From the NCBI GenBank assembly GCA_963580285.1, contig CAUZLF010000233.1:174001-238000 (forward strand): a stretch of 64,000 bases of DNA, given 5' to 3'. The position numbers were made by a program, and so were the translations under genes. Below are positions 32,606 to 43,537 of this stretch, one piece after another. Source of the DNA: Lucinisca nassula (Eukaryota > Mollusca > Bivalvia > Lucinida > Lucinidae). Below the pieces are notes generated by a model. It saw only the letters and a program-made list of their open reading frames with translations, was not told the DNA's origin and did no database searches. Position 1 is the first letter of the stretch, and the number at the start of each line of letters is the position of its first letter.

Positions 32606-34563
32606 ATTATAAGACCATTGTTGGCCTCGCTCCACGCTGGGCACATTATATATAATTCCAGAGCGCTATTATGCTCTGTGCTTGGAACTGAACAACTATA
32701 AGACAATTGTTGGACTCGCTCCACGCTGGGCACACTATCTATATTTCCAGAGTGCTTGCATTGTCTGTGCTGGGAACAGAACAACTATAAGACCATTGCC
32801 GGCCCGCTCCACGCTGGGCACACTATTTATATTTCCAGAGTGCTGACATGATCTGTGCTGGGAAGAGAACAACTATAAAACCATTCCCGGCCTCGCTCCA
32901 CGCCGGGCACACTATATATATATATTTCCAGAGTGCTCACATGCTCTGTGCTGGGAACAGAACAACAATAAGACCATTGCCGGCCTCGCTTCACGCTGGG
33001 CACATTATATATATTTCCAAAGTGCTCGAATGATTCGTGCTTGGAATAGAACAACTATAAACCATTGCCGGCCTCGCTCCACGCTGGGCACATTATATAT
33101 ATTTCCAGAGTGCTCGCATGCTCTGTGTTGGGAACAGAACAAATATAAGACCATTGTTGGCCTCGCTCCACGCTGGACACACTATATATATTTCTAGAGT
33201 GCTCGCATGCTCTTTGCTGGGAACAGAACAACTATTATAAGACCATTGTTGGCCTCGCTCCACGCTGGGCACATTATATATAATTCCAGAGCGCTCGTAT
33301 GCTCTGTGCTTGGAACTGAACAACTATAAGACAATTGTTGGCCTCACTCCACGCTGGGTACACTATATATATTTCCAGACTGCTCGCATGCTCTGTGCTG
33401 GGAACAGAACAGCTTTAAGACCATTGTTGGCCTCTCTCCATGCTGGGTACACTATATATATTTTCCAGAATGCTCGCATGCTCTGTGCTGGAAACTGAAC
33501 AAATATAAGACCATTGTTGGCCTCGCTCCACGCTGGGCACACTATATTTATTTCCAGAATGCTAGCATGCTCTGTGCTGGGAAAAGAAAAACTATCTGAC
33601 CATTGCCGGCTCGCTCCTCGCTGGGCACACTATATATATTTCCAGAGTGTTCGCATGCATTGTGCTTGGAACAGAACAACTATAAGACCATTGCCGGCCT
33701 CGCTACACGCTGGGCACACTATATATATTTCCAGAGTGTTCGCATGCTCTGTGCTGGGAACAGAACAACTATAAAAGCATTGCCGGCCTCGCTCCACGCT
33801 GGGCACACTATATATCTTTCCAGTGTGCTCGTATGCTCTGTGCTGGAAACAGAACAACTATTAAACCATCGCCGACCTCGCTCCCCGCTGTGAACACTAT
33901 ATATATTTCCAGAGTGCTCACATGCTCTGTGCTGGGAACACAACAACTATAAAACCATTGCCAGCCTCGCTCCACGCTGGGCACACTATATATATTTCTA
34001 GTGTGCTTGCATGCTCTGTGCGTGGAACAGAACAACTGAAAGATCCTTGCGGCCTCGCTCCACGCTGGGCACACTATATATATTTCCAGAGTGCCCGCAT
34101 CCTCTGTGCTGGGAACAGAACAACTATAAGACCATTGCCGGCCTCGCTCCACGCTGGGCACACTATATATATTTCCAGAGTGCTCGCATGCTCGTATGCT
34201 CTGTACTGGGAACAGAACAGCTATAAGACCATTGTTGACCTCCCCCAATGCTGGGCACACCATATATATTTCCAGACTGCTCGCATGATCTGCGCTGGGA
34301 ACACAACACTATAAGACAATTGTTTGCCTCGCTCCACACTGGGTACACTATCTATATTTCCAGAGTGCTCGCATTGTCGGCGCTGGGAACAGAACAACTA
34401 TAAGACCATTGCCGGCCCCGCTCCACGCTGGGCACACTACATATATATCCAGAGTGCTGGCATGCTCTGTGCTGGGAACAGAACGACTATAAAACTATTC
34501 CCGGCCTCACTCCACGCCGGGCACACTATATATATTTCCAGAGTGCTCGCATGCTCTGTGCTG
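32606..34563 (+). repeat. 89-bp tandem array, arm 1, part 2
   Basis: About 22 more monomers in the same orientation. The 32703-33120 stretch closely matches 29639-30056, continuing the larger duplication seen in part 1. The empty-site relative of the insertion target is at 33180-33300. Sporadic indels include a CGCATGCTCGTATGC duplication at about 34187. Confidence 0.95.
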
Positions 34564-35062
34564 GCCAGGTCGCTTGAATTGTGCCGGAGGTGGAGCGACT
34601 GTTATGCCTACTCTTGCCACTGCTCCACGCTGGGCACTTTCACAATCTTAATGGCGTTGTCGCACAGAGCGTGCGACAGATCCAGTAGAATATGTACCGC
34701 TCCCAGCGTGGAGCATAAGCAGGAAAAGGTATTATACTTGCTCTGTACCTAGCAAAAGAGCTAGCGACCGACCCAGTAGGACACGTAACGTTCCCAGCGT
34801 GGAGCAAGTGCAGAAAAAGAGCTTATAGCCGCTATGTTTCCGGCAAAGAGGAAGCGACTGCTCAGATAGTACTGTCAAAGTGTCCAGTAGAATGCGAAAC
34901 GTTCCCAGCGTGGAGCAAGGGAGGAATCAGTTTTAGAGCTGCTCCGCTCACAACACAGAGAAGCGACTGCTCCAATACAATATGCAACGTCCCCAGCGTG
35001 GAGCAAGGGCAGGCCGGCGATCCATGCTGGGCACCTCATTTGCTCCACCGTGGACACACTCT
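34564..35062. repeat. Divergent monomers with orientation switches
   Basis: A + core, GCTCCACGCTGGGCAC, at about 34610 is followed by four - cores (TCCCAGCGTGGAGCA-type at about 34697, 34792, 34902 and 34991), then + cores GATCCATGCTGGGCACC and TGCTCCACCGTGG at about 35020-35055. Orientation therefore changes at least twice in 500 bp. Confidence 0.85.
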
Positions 35063-35450
35063 TTTCCTGCAGTTGCAGCTATACTTTGAAGCAATAGTTA
35101 TATAAATTTATCATTGTCAATTTATTAGCTCCCGTTGAGTAGAAGTCAAATTATGACGATTTAATGTAACGATGTAGATGTAGCCTATTATACTTTATAG
35201 AAATACGATTGGAGAGCATGCATCTTGTCACTTTCAAGTTATCATTAGCAAAAGTTGATGCTTGAACCTGGCAAGGGAGACAACAATAGAATCGGAACCA
35301 CAAGAAAAGGTTATTTCATGTTAAACAGCTAATGTCTGCGTTTGACTTTCAACAATGTGAAAAATAAATTCCAAAAATAAACAATATTTGTTTCAAGAGT
35401 GTTGTTTTAATCGTGGTAGTTTTTTTGTTCGTATTTAATCGAATACTTAT
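35063..35450 (+). repeat. Spacer sequence present as an inverted copy at 58925-59365
   Basis: Words shared in inverted orientation with 58925-59365 include TGCAGTTGCAGCTATA against TATAGCTGCAACTGTA, TTAGCTCCCGTTGAGTAGAA against its near-complement at 59210, TCACTTTCAAGTTATCATTA, GGGAGACAACAATAG, and AACAATATTTGTTTCAA. The order is conserved and divergence moderate. No gene is seen in it. Confidence 0.85.
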
Positions 35451-35699
35451 CGGCCATGAGGCACCAGCCTTACTTAAAAATACATAGTGACTAATATATA
35501 TATATTGTTTTGTGAGCATAAAAATGTCATATCATATCGTCAATAAATAAGTCTTGATTATACACGAAACCGTTTTTCAAGTCAAGAAAAATCTATTTTA
35601 ACTCGGTATAGTTTTTACAAGTTAAAGCTTTTTCTACCGACTATATAGGGCCTTACATGTTGGAAACATTTCAGCTTAGAAATACTACTTCAAAGTGAA

Positions 35700-36423
35700 C
35701 ACAAATTAAGATGAAGTGTGTCTGTGCTTGCATGGGAGCGGTCGCTTGGTCTGTGCTGGGCACGGAATAACTATTATACATTCCTGCCCTTGCTCCATGC
35801 TGGGAACTTTCAGTATATATTATACTGAAGCATTCAGGAGCACGGAGCACGGAGCAACTTAAGACCTAAACCTGCACTTGCTCCAAGCTGAGCACGTTAC
35901 GTACTATAGTGAAACGGTCATTTGCTCTGTGCTGGGCACGGATTAACAATAAGAAAGACCTATTTCTTGCCTTGCTCCACGCTGGGGACGTCACGTGTTC
36001 TATTGGATGTTTCGCTGGATATAAGATCTATTCTTGTCCCTGCTCCACGCTGGGAACGTTGCATATTGTACTGGAGCAGTCACTTGCTCTGTGCTGTGAG
36101 CGGAGAACTTTAAGACATATTCCTGCCCTTACTCCACTCTGCGTTCGTTATTATACTGAATTTGTTTCTTGCTCTGCGCTGAATACGGAACAACCTGCCC
36201 TTGCTCCACGCTGGGCACGTTACGCATTCTGTGCTAGACACGAAGAAATATAAGACCTATACCCCGAGAATTGGCGCACCGGAAGTATATAGGGCCTATA
36301 TAGCGTACTTCGTTGCACCGTGCCAGCAGAGAGCAATCCAGCGTCCCGGAAGAAAACATAGCGTGCCCAGCACAGAGCAAGCTAGAGCTCCGGAAGAAAA
36401 TAAAACGTGCCCAGTGTGGAGCG
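35700..36423 (+). repeat. Divergent monomer block D, direct repeat of 52640-53410
   Basis: It holds ~90-bp related units such as GCTCTGTGCTGGGCACGG and TGCTCCACGCTGGGAACGTT, linked by TTGCATATTGTACTGGAGC. After 36270 orientation flips, with GCGTGCCCAGCACAGAGCAA and CCCAGTGTGGAGCGAGGCC. The same series, including the flip and the word CTCCGGAAGAAAATAAAACG, is at 52640-53410 in the same direction. Confidence 0.88.
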
Positions 36424-38485
36424 AGGCCTATGTCTGTGCGGGGAACAGAACAACTAAAAATCCATTGCCGGCCTCGCTCCACGCTGGGCACACTATATAT
36501 ATTTCCAGAGCGCTCGCATGCTCTGTGCTGGGAACAGAACAACTATAAGACCATTGTTGGCCTCGCTCCACGCTGGATACACTACATATATTTCCAGAAT
36601 GTTCGCATGCTCTGTGCTGGGAACAGAACAACTATAAGACCATTGTTGGCCTCGCTCCACGCTGGGCACACTATCTATATTTCCAGAGTGCTCGCAAACA
36701 GAACAACTATAAGACCATTGCCGGCCCCGCTCCACGCTGGGCACACTATATATATTTCCAGAGTGCTGGCATGCTCTGTGCTGGGAACAGAACAACTATA
36801 AAACCATTGCCGGCCTCGCTCCACGCCGGGCACACTATATATATTTTCAGAGTGCTCGCATGCTCTCTTCTGGGAACAAAACAATTATAAGACCATTATC
36901 AGCCTCGCTCAACGCTGGGCACACTATATATATATATTTCCAAAATGCTCGAATGGTATGTGCTTGGAATAGAATAACTATAAACCATTGCCGCACTAGC
37001 TCCACGCTGGGCACAGTATATATATATTTCCAGAGTGCTCGTATGCTCTGTGCTGGGAACAGAACAAATATAAGACCATTGTTGGCCTCGCTTCACGCTG
37101 GGCACACAGTATATATTTCCGGTGTGCTCGCATGCTCTGTGCTGGGAACACAGCAGCTATAAGACCATTGTTGGCCTCGCTCCATGCTGGGCACACCATA
37201 TATATTTCCAGAGTGCTCACATGCTCTGTGCAGTGAACAGAACACTATAAGACAATTGTTGGCCTCGCTCCACGCTACGCACACTATCTATATTTCCAGA
37301 GTGCTCGCATCGCCTGTACTGGGAACAGACCAACTATAAGACCATTGCCGGCCCCGCTCCACGCTGGGCACACTATACATGTACATATTTCCAGAGTGCT
37401 GGCATGGCCTGTGCTGGGAACAGAACAACTATACAACCATTCCCGGCCTCGCACCAAACCGGGCACACTATATATATTTCCAGCGTGCTCGCTTGCTCTT
37501 GTGCTGAGAACAGAACAACTATAAGACCATTGCCGGCCTCGATCCACGCTGGGCACACTATATATATTTCCAAAGTGCTCGAATGATCCGTGCATGGAAC
37601 AGAACAACTATAAACCATTGCCGGCCTCGCTCCCCGCTGGGCACAGTATATAGATTTCCAGAGTGTTCGCATGCTCTGTGCTGGGAACAGAACAAATATG
37701 AGACCTTTGTTGGACTCGCTCCGCACTGGGCACACTATATATATTTCCGGAGCGCTCGCATGCTCTGTGCTGTGAACAGAACAACTATAAGACCATTGTT
37801 GGCCTCGATACACGCTAGGCACACTATATTTATTTCAAGAGCGCTCGCATGCTCGGTGCTGGGAACTGAACAACTATAAGACCATTGTTGGCCACGCTCC
37901 AAGCTGGAGAAACTATATATATTTCCAGAGTGCTCGCTTGCTTTGTGGTGGGAACAGAACAACTATAAGACCATTGCCGACCTCGCTCCACGCTAGGCAC
38001 ACTATATATATTTCCAGAGTGCTCGCATGCTCTGTGCTGGGAATAGAACAACTATAAGACCATTGTTTGCCTCGCTCCACGCTGGGCACACTTTTTATAT
38101 GTCCAGATAGCTAGCATGCTCTCTGCTGGAAACAGAACAACTGTAAAACCATTGTTGGCCTCGTTCCACGCTGGACACACATTTTATATATTTCCAGAGT
38201 GCTTTCATGCTCTGTGCTGGGAACAGAACAACTATAAGACCAGTGTTGGCCTCTAGCCACGCTGGGCACATTATATATATTTCAAGAGTGCTCGCATGCT
38301 CTGTGCTCTTAACAGAACAACTATAAGACCATTGTTGGCCTCTCTCCATGCCGGGCACACTATATATGCTTCCAGAGTGCTCGCACGCACTGTGCTGGGA
38401 ACAGAAGATCTATAAGACCACTGTTGGCCTCGCTCCACGCTGGGCACACTATATATTTTCCCAGAGTGCTCGCATGCTCTGCAGA
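36424..38485 (+). repeat. 89-bp tandem array, arm 1, part 3
   Basis: About 23 monomers in + orientation, starting right after block D and stopping within a monomer core (CGCATGCTCTGC) at 38482. One unit is partly deleted near 36693 (GTGCTCGCAAACAGAAC). Confidence 0.95.
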
Positions 38486-38499
38486 GCAATAGCAGGAAT

Positions 38500-40080
38500 A
38501 TGCTTCATATTTTCAAGTTCTGTGGTGTATTCCTTGCCAAAAGTTGCACCGGGGCGGGGCCCAATTTGTTTTTATAGACTTTTATAGGAAAAACCCTTAA
38601 AAATCTTCTTGTCTGAAACCAGCTGCAGAAGGCACACTCCAATATTTCTTCTATATTTGGTATGAAGCTTCATCTAGTGCACCTCTAACAAGATTGTTCA
38701 AAGTATAGCCCTGGGTCCAAAATGGCCCCGGCGCGGGGCCCACTGTTTACATAGACTTATGTATAGGAAGAGCCTTTAAAAATCTTATTGTCTGAAACCA
38801 GAAGCCCAGGTGTTTGATATTTGGAATAAAGCTTCTTCCAGTGGACCTCTACCAAGATGGTTCAAATCATAGCCCTGGGGTCGATTATAGCCCCGTGGCG
38901 GGACCCACTGGGTTTACACAGATGTATATAGGAAAAAAACTTTACAAAATCTTCTTGTCTGAGGTCAGAAGGCCCAGATCTTTGATATTTGGTTTGAAAC
39001 TTCATCTAGTAGATCTCTACCAAAATTAAAGCCCTGGGGTCCGAAATGGCCCAGGGACAGGGCCCAGTGGGTTTACATAGACATACATAGGGAAAACATT
39101 TTAAAATCTTCATGTCTGAAACTAGAAGGCTCTAGTCTTTGATTGATATTTGGTATGAAGCTCTTTCTAGTGGACTTCTACCAAAATTGTTCAAATCATA
39201 ACCCTCAGGCAAAAATGGCCCCTTGGCGGGGCCCACTGGGTTTACATAGACATACATAGGGAAACCAGTTTAAAATCTTCATGTCTGAAACCAAAAGGCC
39301 CAGGTCTTCAGTATTTGTTATGAAGCTACTTCTAGATGACATCAACCAAGATTGTTCAAATAATAGCCCTGGAGCCAAAAATGGCCCTGGGGTTAGGCCC
39401 ACTGGGTTCACATAGACATACATAGGGAAACCCTTTAAAAAGCTTCTTGTCTTAAGACTTATATAGGGAAGCCTTTAAAAATATTGTCTGAAACAGAAGT
39501 CCCAGTTCTTTGATATTTTGTATGAAGCTTCAACTAATGGACCTCTACCAAAGTTATTCATATTATCGCTCTGGGATCACAGTTGGCCCCGCCTTAGGGG
39601 TCACATGTTTTACGTAGACCCATATAGGGAAAACCCTTTAAAATCTTCTTGTCTGAAACCAGAAATTCCAGGTCTTTGATATTTGGCATGTAGCTTTTTC
39701 TAGTGGACCTCTACAAAGATTGCTCAAATTATAGCCTTGTGGCCAAAAATGGCCCCGCCCTGGGCCCACTAGTTTTACATAGACTTATATAGGGAACTCC
39801 TTTAAGAATCCTCTTGTCCGAAACGAGAAGGCCCAGGCCTTTGATATTTGATATGTAGCTTCATCTAGTGGACCTCTACCAAGATTATCTAATTTATAGT
39901 CCCGGAGCAAAAAAATGGCCCCGCACTGGATCCCACATGTTTTCCGTAGAGATATGAAGGGAAAACCTTTAAAAAACTTGTCTGAAACCAGAAGGCCCAG
40001 GTCTTTGATATTTGGTATGTAGCTTGATCTAGTGGTCTTCTACCGAGATTGTTCAAATACTCGGGGCCCACTTGTTTGTT
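38500..40080 (+). repeat. Degenerate ~165-bp tandem repeat, nine units
   Basis: The landmark TTTGGTATGAAGCTTCATCT recurs at about 38657, 38820, 38989, 39150, 39316, 39517, 39683, 39848 and 40013. Other landmarks are AAATCTTCTTGTCTGAAACC, CTCTACCAAGATTGTTCAAA and GGCCCACTGGGTTTACATAG. One further unit lies at about 41464-41603. Mean spacing is near 165 bp. Non-coding. Confidence 0.9.
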
Positions 40081-40179
40081 GGTGAATGATGGGAGGTATG
40101 GGTTAATTGTTCTGATTCCTGAACATTGCCTTCCTTGTCCTCGGTAGCGATAGCGGGGACATACTGTTTTTGTCCTGTT

Positions 40180-41400
40180 TGTTTATTTATTTATCTATTT
40201 GTTGGTTGTTCAACTTTATCATTGGTCATAACTGTTGAACGGTTTGAGATAGAGCCTTCATTTTTGGCATGTAAGTTCCTCGGGAAAAGGGCTTCCGACT
40301 CATACCAAACATGTTTTACCTATGACCTTGACCTTGACCTGTTACCTACTTTATAAAAAACAAAACAAAAAAAAAAACATTGGTCATAACTTCTGAACCG
40401 TTTGAGTTATAGCCTTCATATCTGGCTTATAAGTTCCTTAAGACCAGGGCTTTCGATTCATAAAAAAAATTGATCAGAATCAGAATTGTTACTGGTGACA
40501 CGTCAAATGACATTCATACACCAGGACCTGTGATGACCTGTGTCCTTGACTTTGACCTGTGATCTACTTTAAAGAAACAAATAACTTTTGTCATAACTTC
40601 TTAACCGTTTGAGATATAGCCTTCATATTTGGCTTATAAGTTCCTTGGGACAAGGGCTTTCAATTCAAACAAAAAAATTGACCTATGACCTTGATCTTGG
40701 TCTGTGACTTACTTTAGAAAAATTACATTGACCATAACTTCAGAACTGTTTGAGATAGAGCCTTCATTTTTGACAGGCAGGTTCCTTATGAAAAGGGCTT
40801 CCCACTTATATAAAAATTTTAACCTTTGACCTACATTAAAGAAAAACTAACATTTGTCATATCTTTTGAAACGTTTGAGGTAGGGCCTTCTTAATTAGCA
40901 CATAAGTTTCTTGTGGCAAGAGCTTCCCACTGCTACAAAATTGTTTGACCTTGATCATGACCTTTTTACTACTTTAAAGACAAATAAGCCTTTGTGGTGT
41001 TGTGGTTATACTACTCGCCTGATAAACCAGGGACCGCAGGATCGATCCTCCTTGGCTTCTCCAGACTTTCGGATGTCTTTAAACCGAGGTCCCGTTTCCG
41101 TATGACCTTAGTTGTTGGTGGGACGTAAATCTAAAACACACACACTTTAAAAAAATATTGGTCATAACTTTTGAACCGTTTGAGATAGAGCCCTCATATT
41201 TGGCATGTAGGTTCCTTGTGAAATGGCCTTCTCACTCATACATTTTGACCTGTGCCCTTGACCCTGACCTACATTATTATAACTTTTGAACCGTTTGAGA
41301 TAGAGCCTTAATTTTTGGCATGTAGGTGACTTTTGACATGGGCTTCCAACTCGTATATAAATTTTGACCTGTGACCTTGACCTTGTCCAGTGATCTACTT
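40180..41400 (+). repeat. Degenerate tandem repeat rich in TGACCTTGACCT
   Basis: The landmark GAACCGTTTGAGATAGAGCC recurs at about 40235, 40395, 40602, 40744, 40870, 41174 and 41290. Most units contain TATGACCTTGACCTTGACCT or close variants before a TACTTTAAAGAAA segment. Spacing is 115-205 bp. A family A SINE interrupts the series at 40986-41135. The AGGTCA half-site on the complementary strand is the nuclear-receptor core; TCAAGGTCA is the extended form bound by ERR/NR5A-type receptors. Confidence 0.88.
40986..41135 (+). mobile_element. tRNA-derived SINE (family A), inserted in the repeat array
   Basis: GCCTTTGTGGTGTTGTGGTT head, CGCAGGATCGATCC box B, ACTTTCGGATGTCTTTAAAC body, GTGGGACGTAAATC end. 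It lies between two units of the TGACCT-rich array, so it post-dates that array. Confidence 0.85.
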
Positions 41401-41463
41401 CAAAGGAAAAATGAACCTACCCGGGGACATGTTAGTGTTTCACAAACACACCTTGTCTATATA

Positions 41464-41603
41464 GAGAAACCTTTAAAATCTTCTTGTCTGAACCCAGAAG
41501 GCCCGGATATAAATAACCAGAAGGCCCTGGCCTTTGATCTTTGGCTTTTAGCTTCCAAAAGTGGACCTCTACCAAGATTGTTCAGATAATACCCCTGGGG
41601 TCA
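41464..41603 (+). repeat. Isolated extra unit of the ~165-bp family
   Basis: AAACCTTTAAAATCTTCTTG, then GACCTCTACCAAGATTGTTC, match the 38.5-40.1 kb units. The TGACCT-rich array is thus sandwiched between members of the first family. Confidence 0.8.
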
Positions 41604-41719
41604 AACGATTTATACCAAGTCTTAGAGCAATCTACCATGTGAAACTTCAGTTTATAGTATGTAAATCTCTTAGCTCAGGTGAGCGATATAGGACCATTAT
41701 AATCCTCTTGTTTCTTTTC

Positions 41720-41965
41720 TGTGCTTAGGGCCCCCGCCAATCGGGACTAGGAGAAATAGACTGGGCTGCATGCTGCTTCCGCGTCAATGGCGTACAGATA
41801 AACCGCTAGAACATTCCACGCCTGCATGGCAAAAGTGTTGCAAGTCGGAGCCACTACACTTGAACATCCGCGGTTTCATAGGGCAGTGGGGCTTTAGGTG
41901 TCATTTTATCACACATTCCACAAAATCGGAAGGATGTGTAAAACTTCTTCAAACAGAAATTATGT
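41720..41965 (+). repeat. Degraded family E copy, sense
   Basis: GGGCTGCATGCTGCTTCCGC, AGATAAACCGCTAGAAC, TTTCATAGGGCAGTGGGGCT and TTAGGTGTCATTTTATCAC follow family E order with many substitutions and a lost 3' end. Confidence 0.6.
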
Positions 41966-43223
41966 ATGCTTAAATCATACTAAATAGGATAAATAGCTCG
42001 ATACATTTTCAGAGACCTGTAAATCCCTGAAAACTCCACAATATTTAGCAAATAAAGACACACCTCAGTCAGGCCGGCTACATATATTTATTACATAACG
42101 CCGCTGTTAAACAGTGGATAACGTCATGTAATAAAAATCACACGACCACACTTGTAATAACACATGGCTACTGACGCGTAACCTCACGACGCCATCCATG
42201 ACAACTCTATTTTTCTCTTTAACGTTTTCAGCAATAAAACCCGATTTAACACCGTTATGTGATAAACCATAAAATCCCATATGAAATGATCACTCGTGTA
42301 AGAGTTTACAACACTACGTGTCAACATACTATAGGGTCAGAATTATGTCAAAGAAAAACAATAAAAATGCTTCTGCTCTTTAAAGGAAAGGTTTAACATT
42401 TTAATAAATATATTAGTGTTCTAGACGGCCAGACTTCAAGAAGGCTGAAAGTCTGCCAGCTCAGGTTTAACAAAAATATACCCATCGTCCGTATGCCCTA
42501 CGGGATTTGAACAAACTTGTCGAAACATTCATAATAACTAGTTACCAGTGCTACCATTGCCCCAACAACCAACCAAAATGACGAGCTGAACAAACAGACG
42601 GACGGACAATTAGAGACCTTCCAAGACGGATGCATGAACAGCAGACATATACTCACCGGAAATAGAAACTATACACTCATTTTTAAGTTGTCACTGGCGA
42701 AACATTTTAATGAAATTTGAATTCCAATTATATAAATTATCATCAGTGGCATATCTGATTTATCGAATAAAATGTTTAATGATAGCTACGATTTAACGGG
42801 TAGAGCCACAGGCTCAAAGCAAGGGTCAAAATTATGCTGTTCAAGTTTCCATTGGGTCAAACTTTTTGTGTCGCGAATGTGATTCCCATTTTTGTCAGTT
42901 ATTACGCATCATCTAACGTGGGGAATATTGTTTACAAAATGAAAATTTTCACAATGGTTGAAATGTAATCGACGTTTAAATATTGGACCAAACCACCGGA
43001 AGTGAGCGAAAAGTATGGCATTTCTGATTGCGGTTTTTGTTTTTATCAATATTTAAGACACAGCTGAGAATGCTAAAACGACTGAAGGCACTTTCGGGTC
43101 GATTTTTGGGTTGAAACATTATTTTGAAAATTTCGCTAAAAAAAGCAGTTTTTGAGATTTCAATACAATGTTTGTTTCTCGATAATTTTTAGATGTTATG
43201 TTATTTTTTTATTCCTTGCTTTT
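41966..43223. other. No gene; short inverted match to 51.86 kb
   Basis: No coding sequence. TACTCACCGGAAATAGAAAC with TATACACT (42650-42679) occurs as its inverse near 51850-51880 (AGTGTATAGTTTCTATTTCC, GGTCAGTATATG). This places it on the same inversion axis as the 35/59 kb spacers. Confidence 0.6.
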
Positions 43224-43537
43224 TAGTTTAGTTTAAACGTATTTTATTGCATCAAAACATGACAAAACATGCATGCAATGGGGTTGGGTCACAAGTTCTC
43301 ACAACATTAGTTACGACCCTTCCCCTACATATAGTAACATCATCAAAATTACAGTCACGCGACAATGACAAACACATAAATTATTAACATTTATACTTTA
43401 GCAGTATTTGATAAATAAATAAATAAATAAAAATACATAAATAAATAAATAAAGTGTGTGTCTCTACAGAATGGTTGTGGTTTGGGATTCAGCGGTATGA
43501 TATAGATCATCACACATACATGATTCGATGCATAATC
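43224..43537 (-). other. 3' UTR and 3' end of LINE copy 2
   Basis: On the - strand it contains GAAGGGTCGTAACTAATGTT, GAACTTGTGACCCAACCCCA and a final GATGCAATAAAATACGTTTA then AACTAAACTAAA. These match the 3' end of copy 1. AATAAA is at 43243-43248 on the complement. A (TTTA)n tract (43405-43452 on +, as AAAT) lies within the UTR. Confidence 0.85.

Noticed and set aside
36060..36140. p53-type or STAT-type binding sites in the monomers
   Set aside because: GAGCATGCGA and TTCCCAGCA only partly match the consensus motifs; too weak to claim.
25712..38485. Families of small proteins such as SVPSTEHASTLEIYIVCPAWSE
   Set aside because: They come from reading the 89-bp satellite in rotating frames; the same peptides recur on both strands and follow monomer boundaries, not gene boundaries.
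38500..41600. Diverged host gene exons
   Set aside because: The short open frames repeat with the ~165-bp unit and show no splice sites or protein similarity I can recognise.
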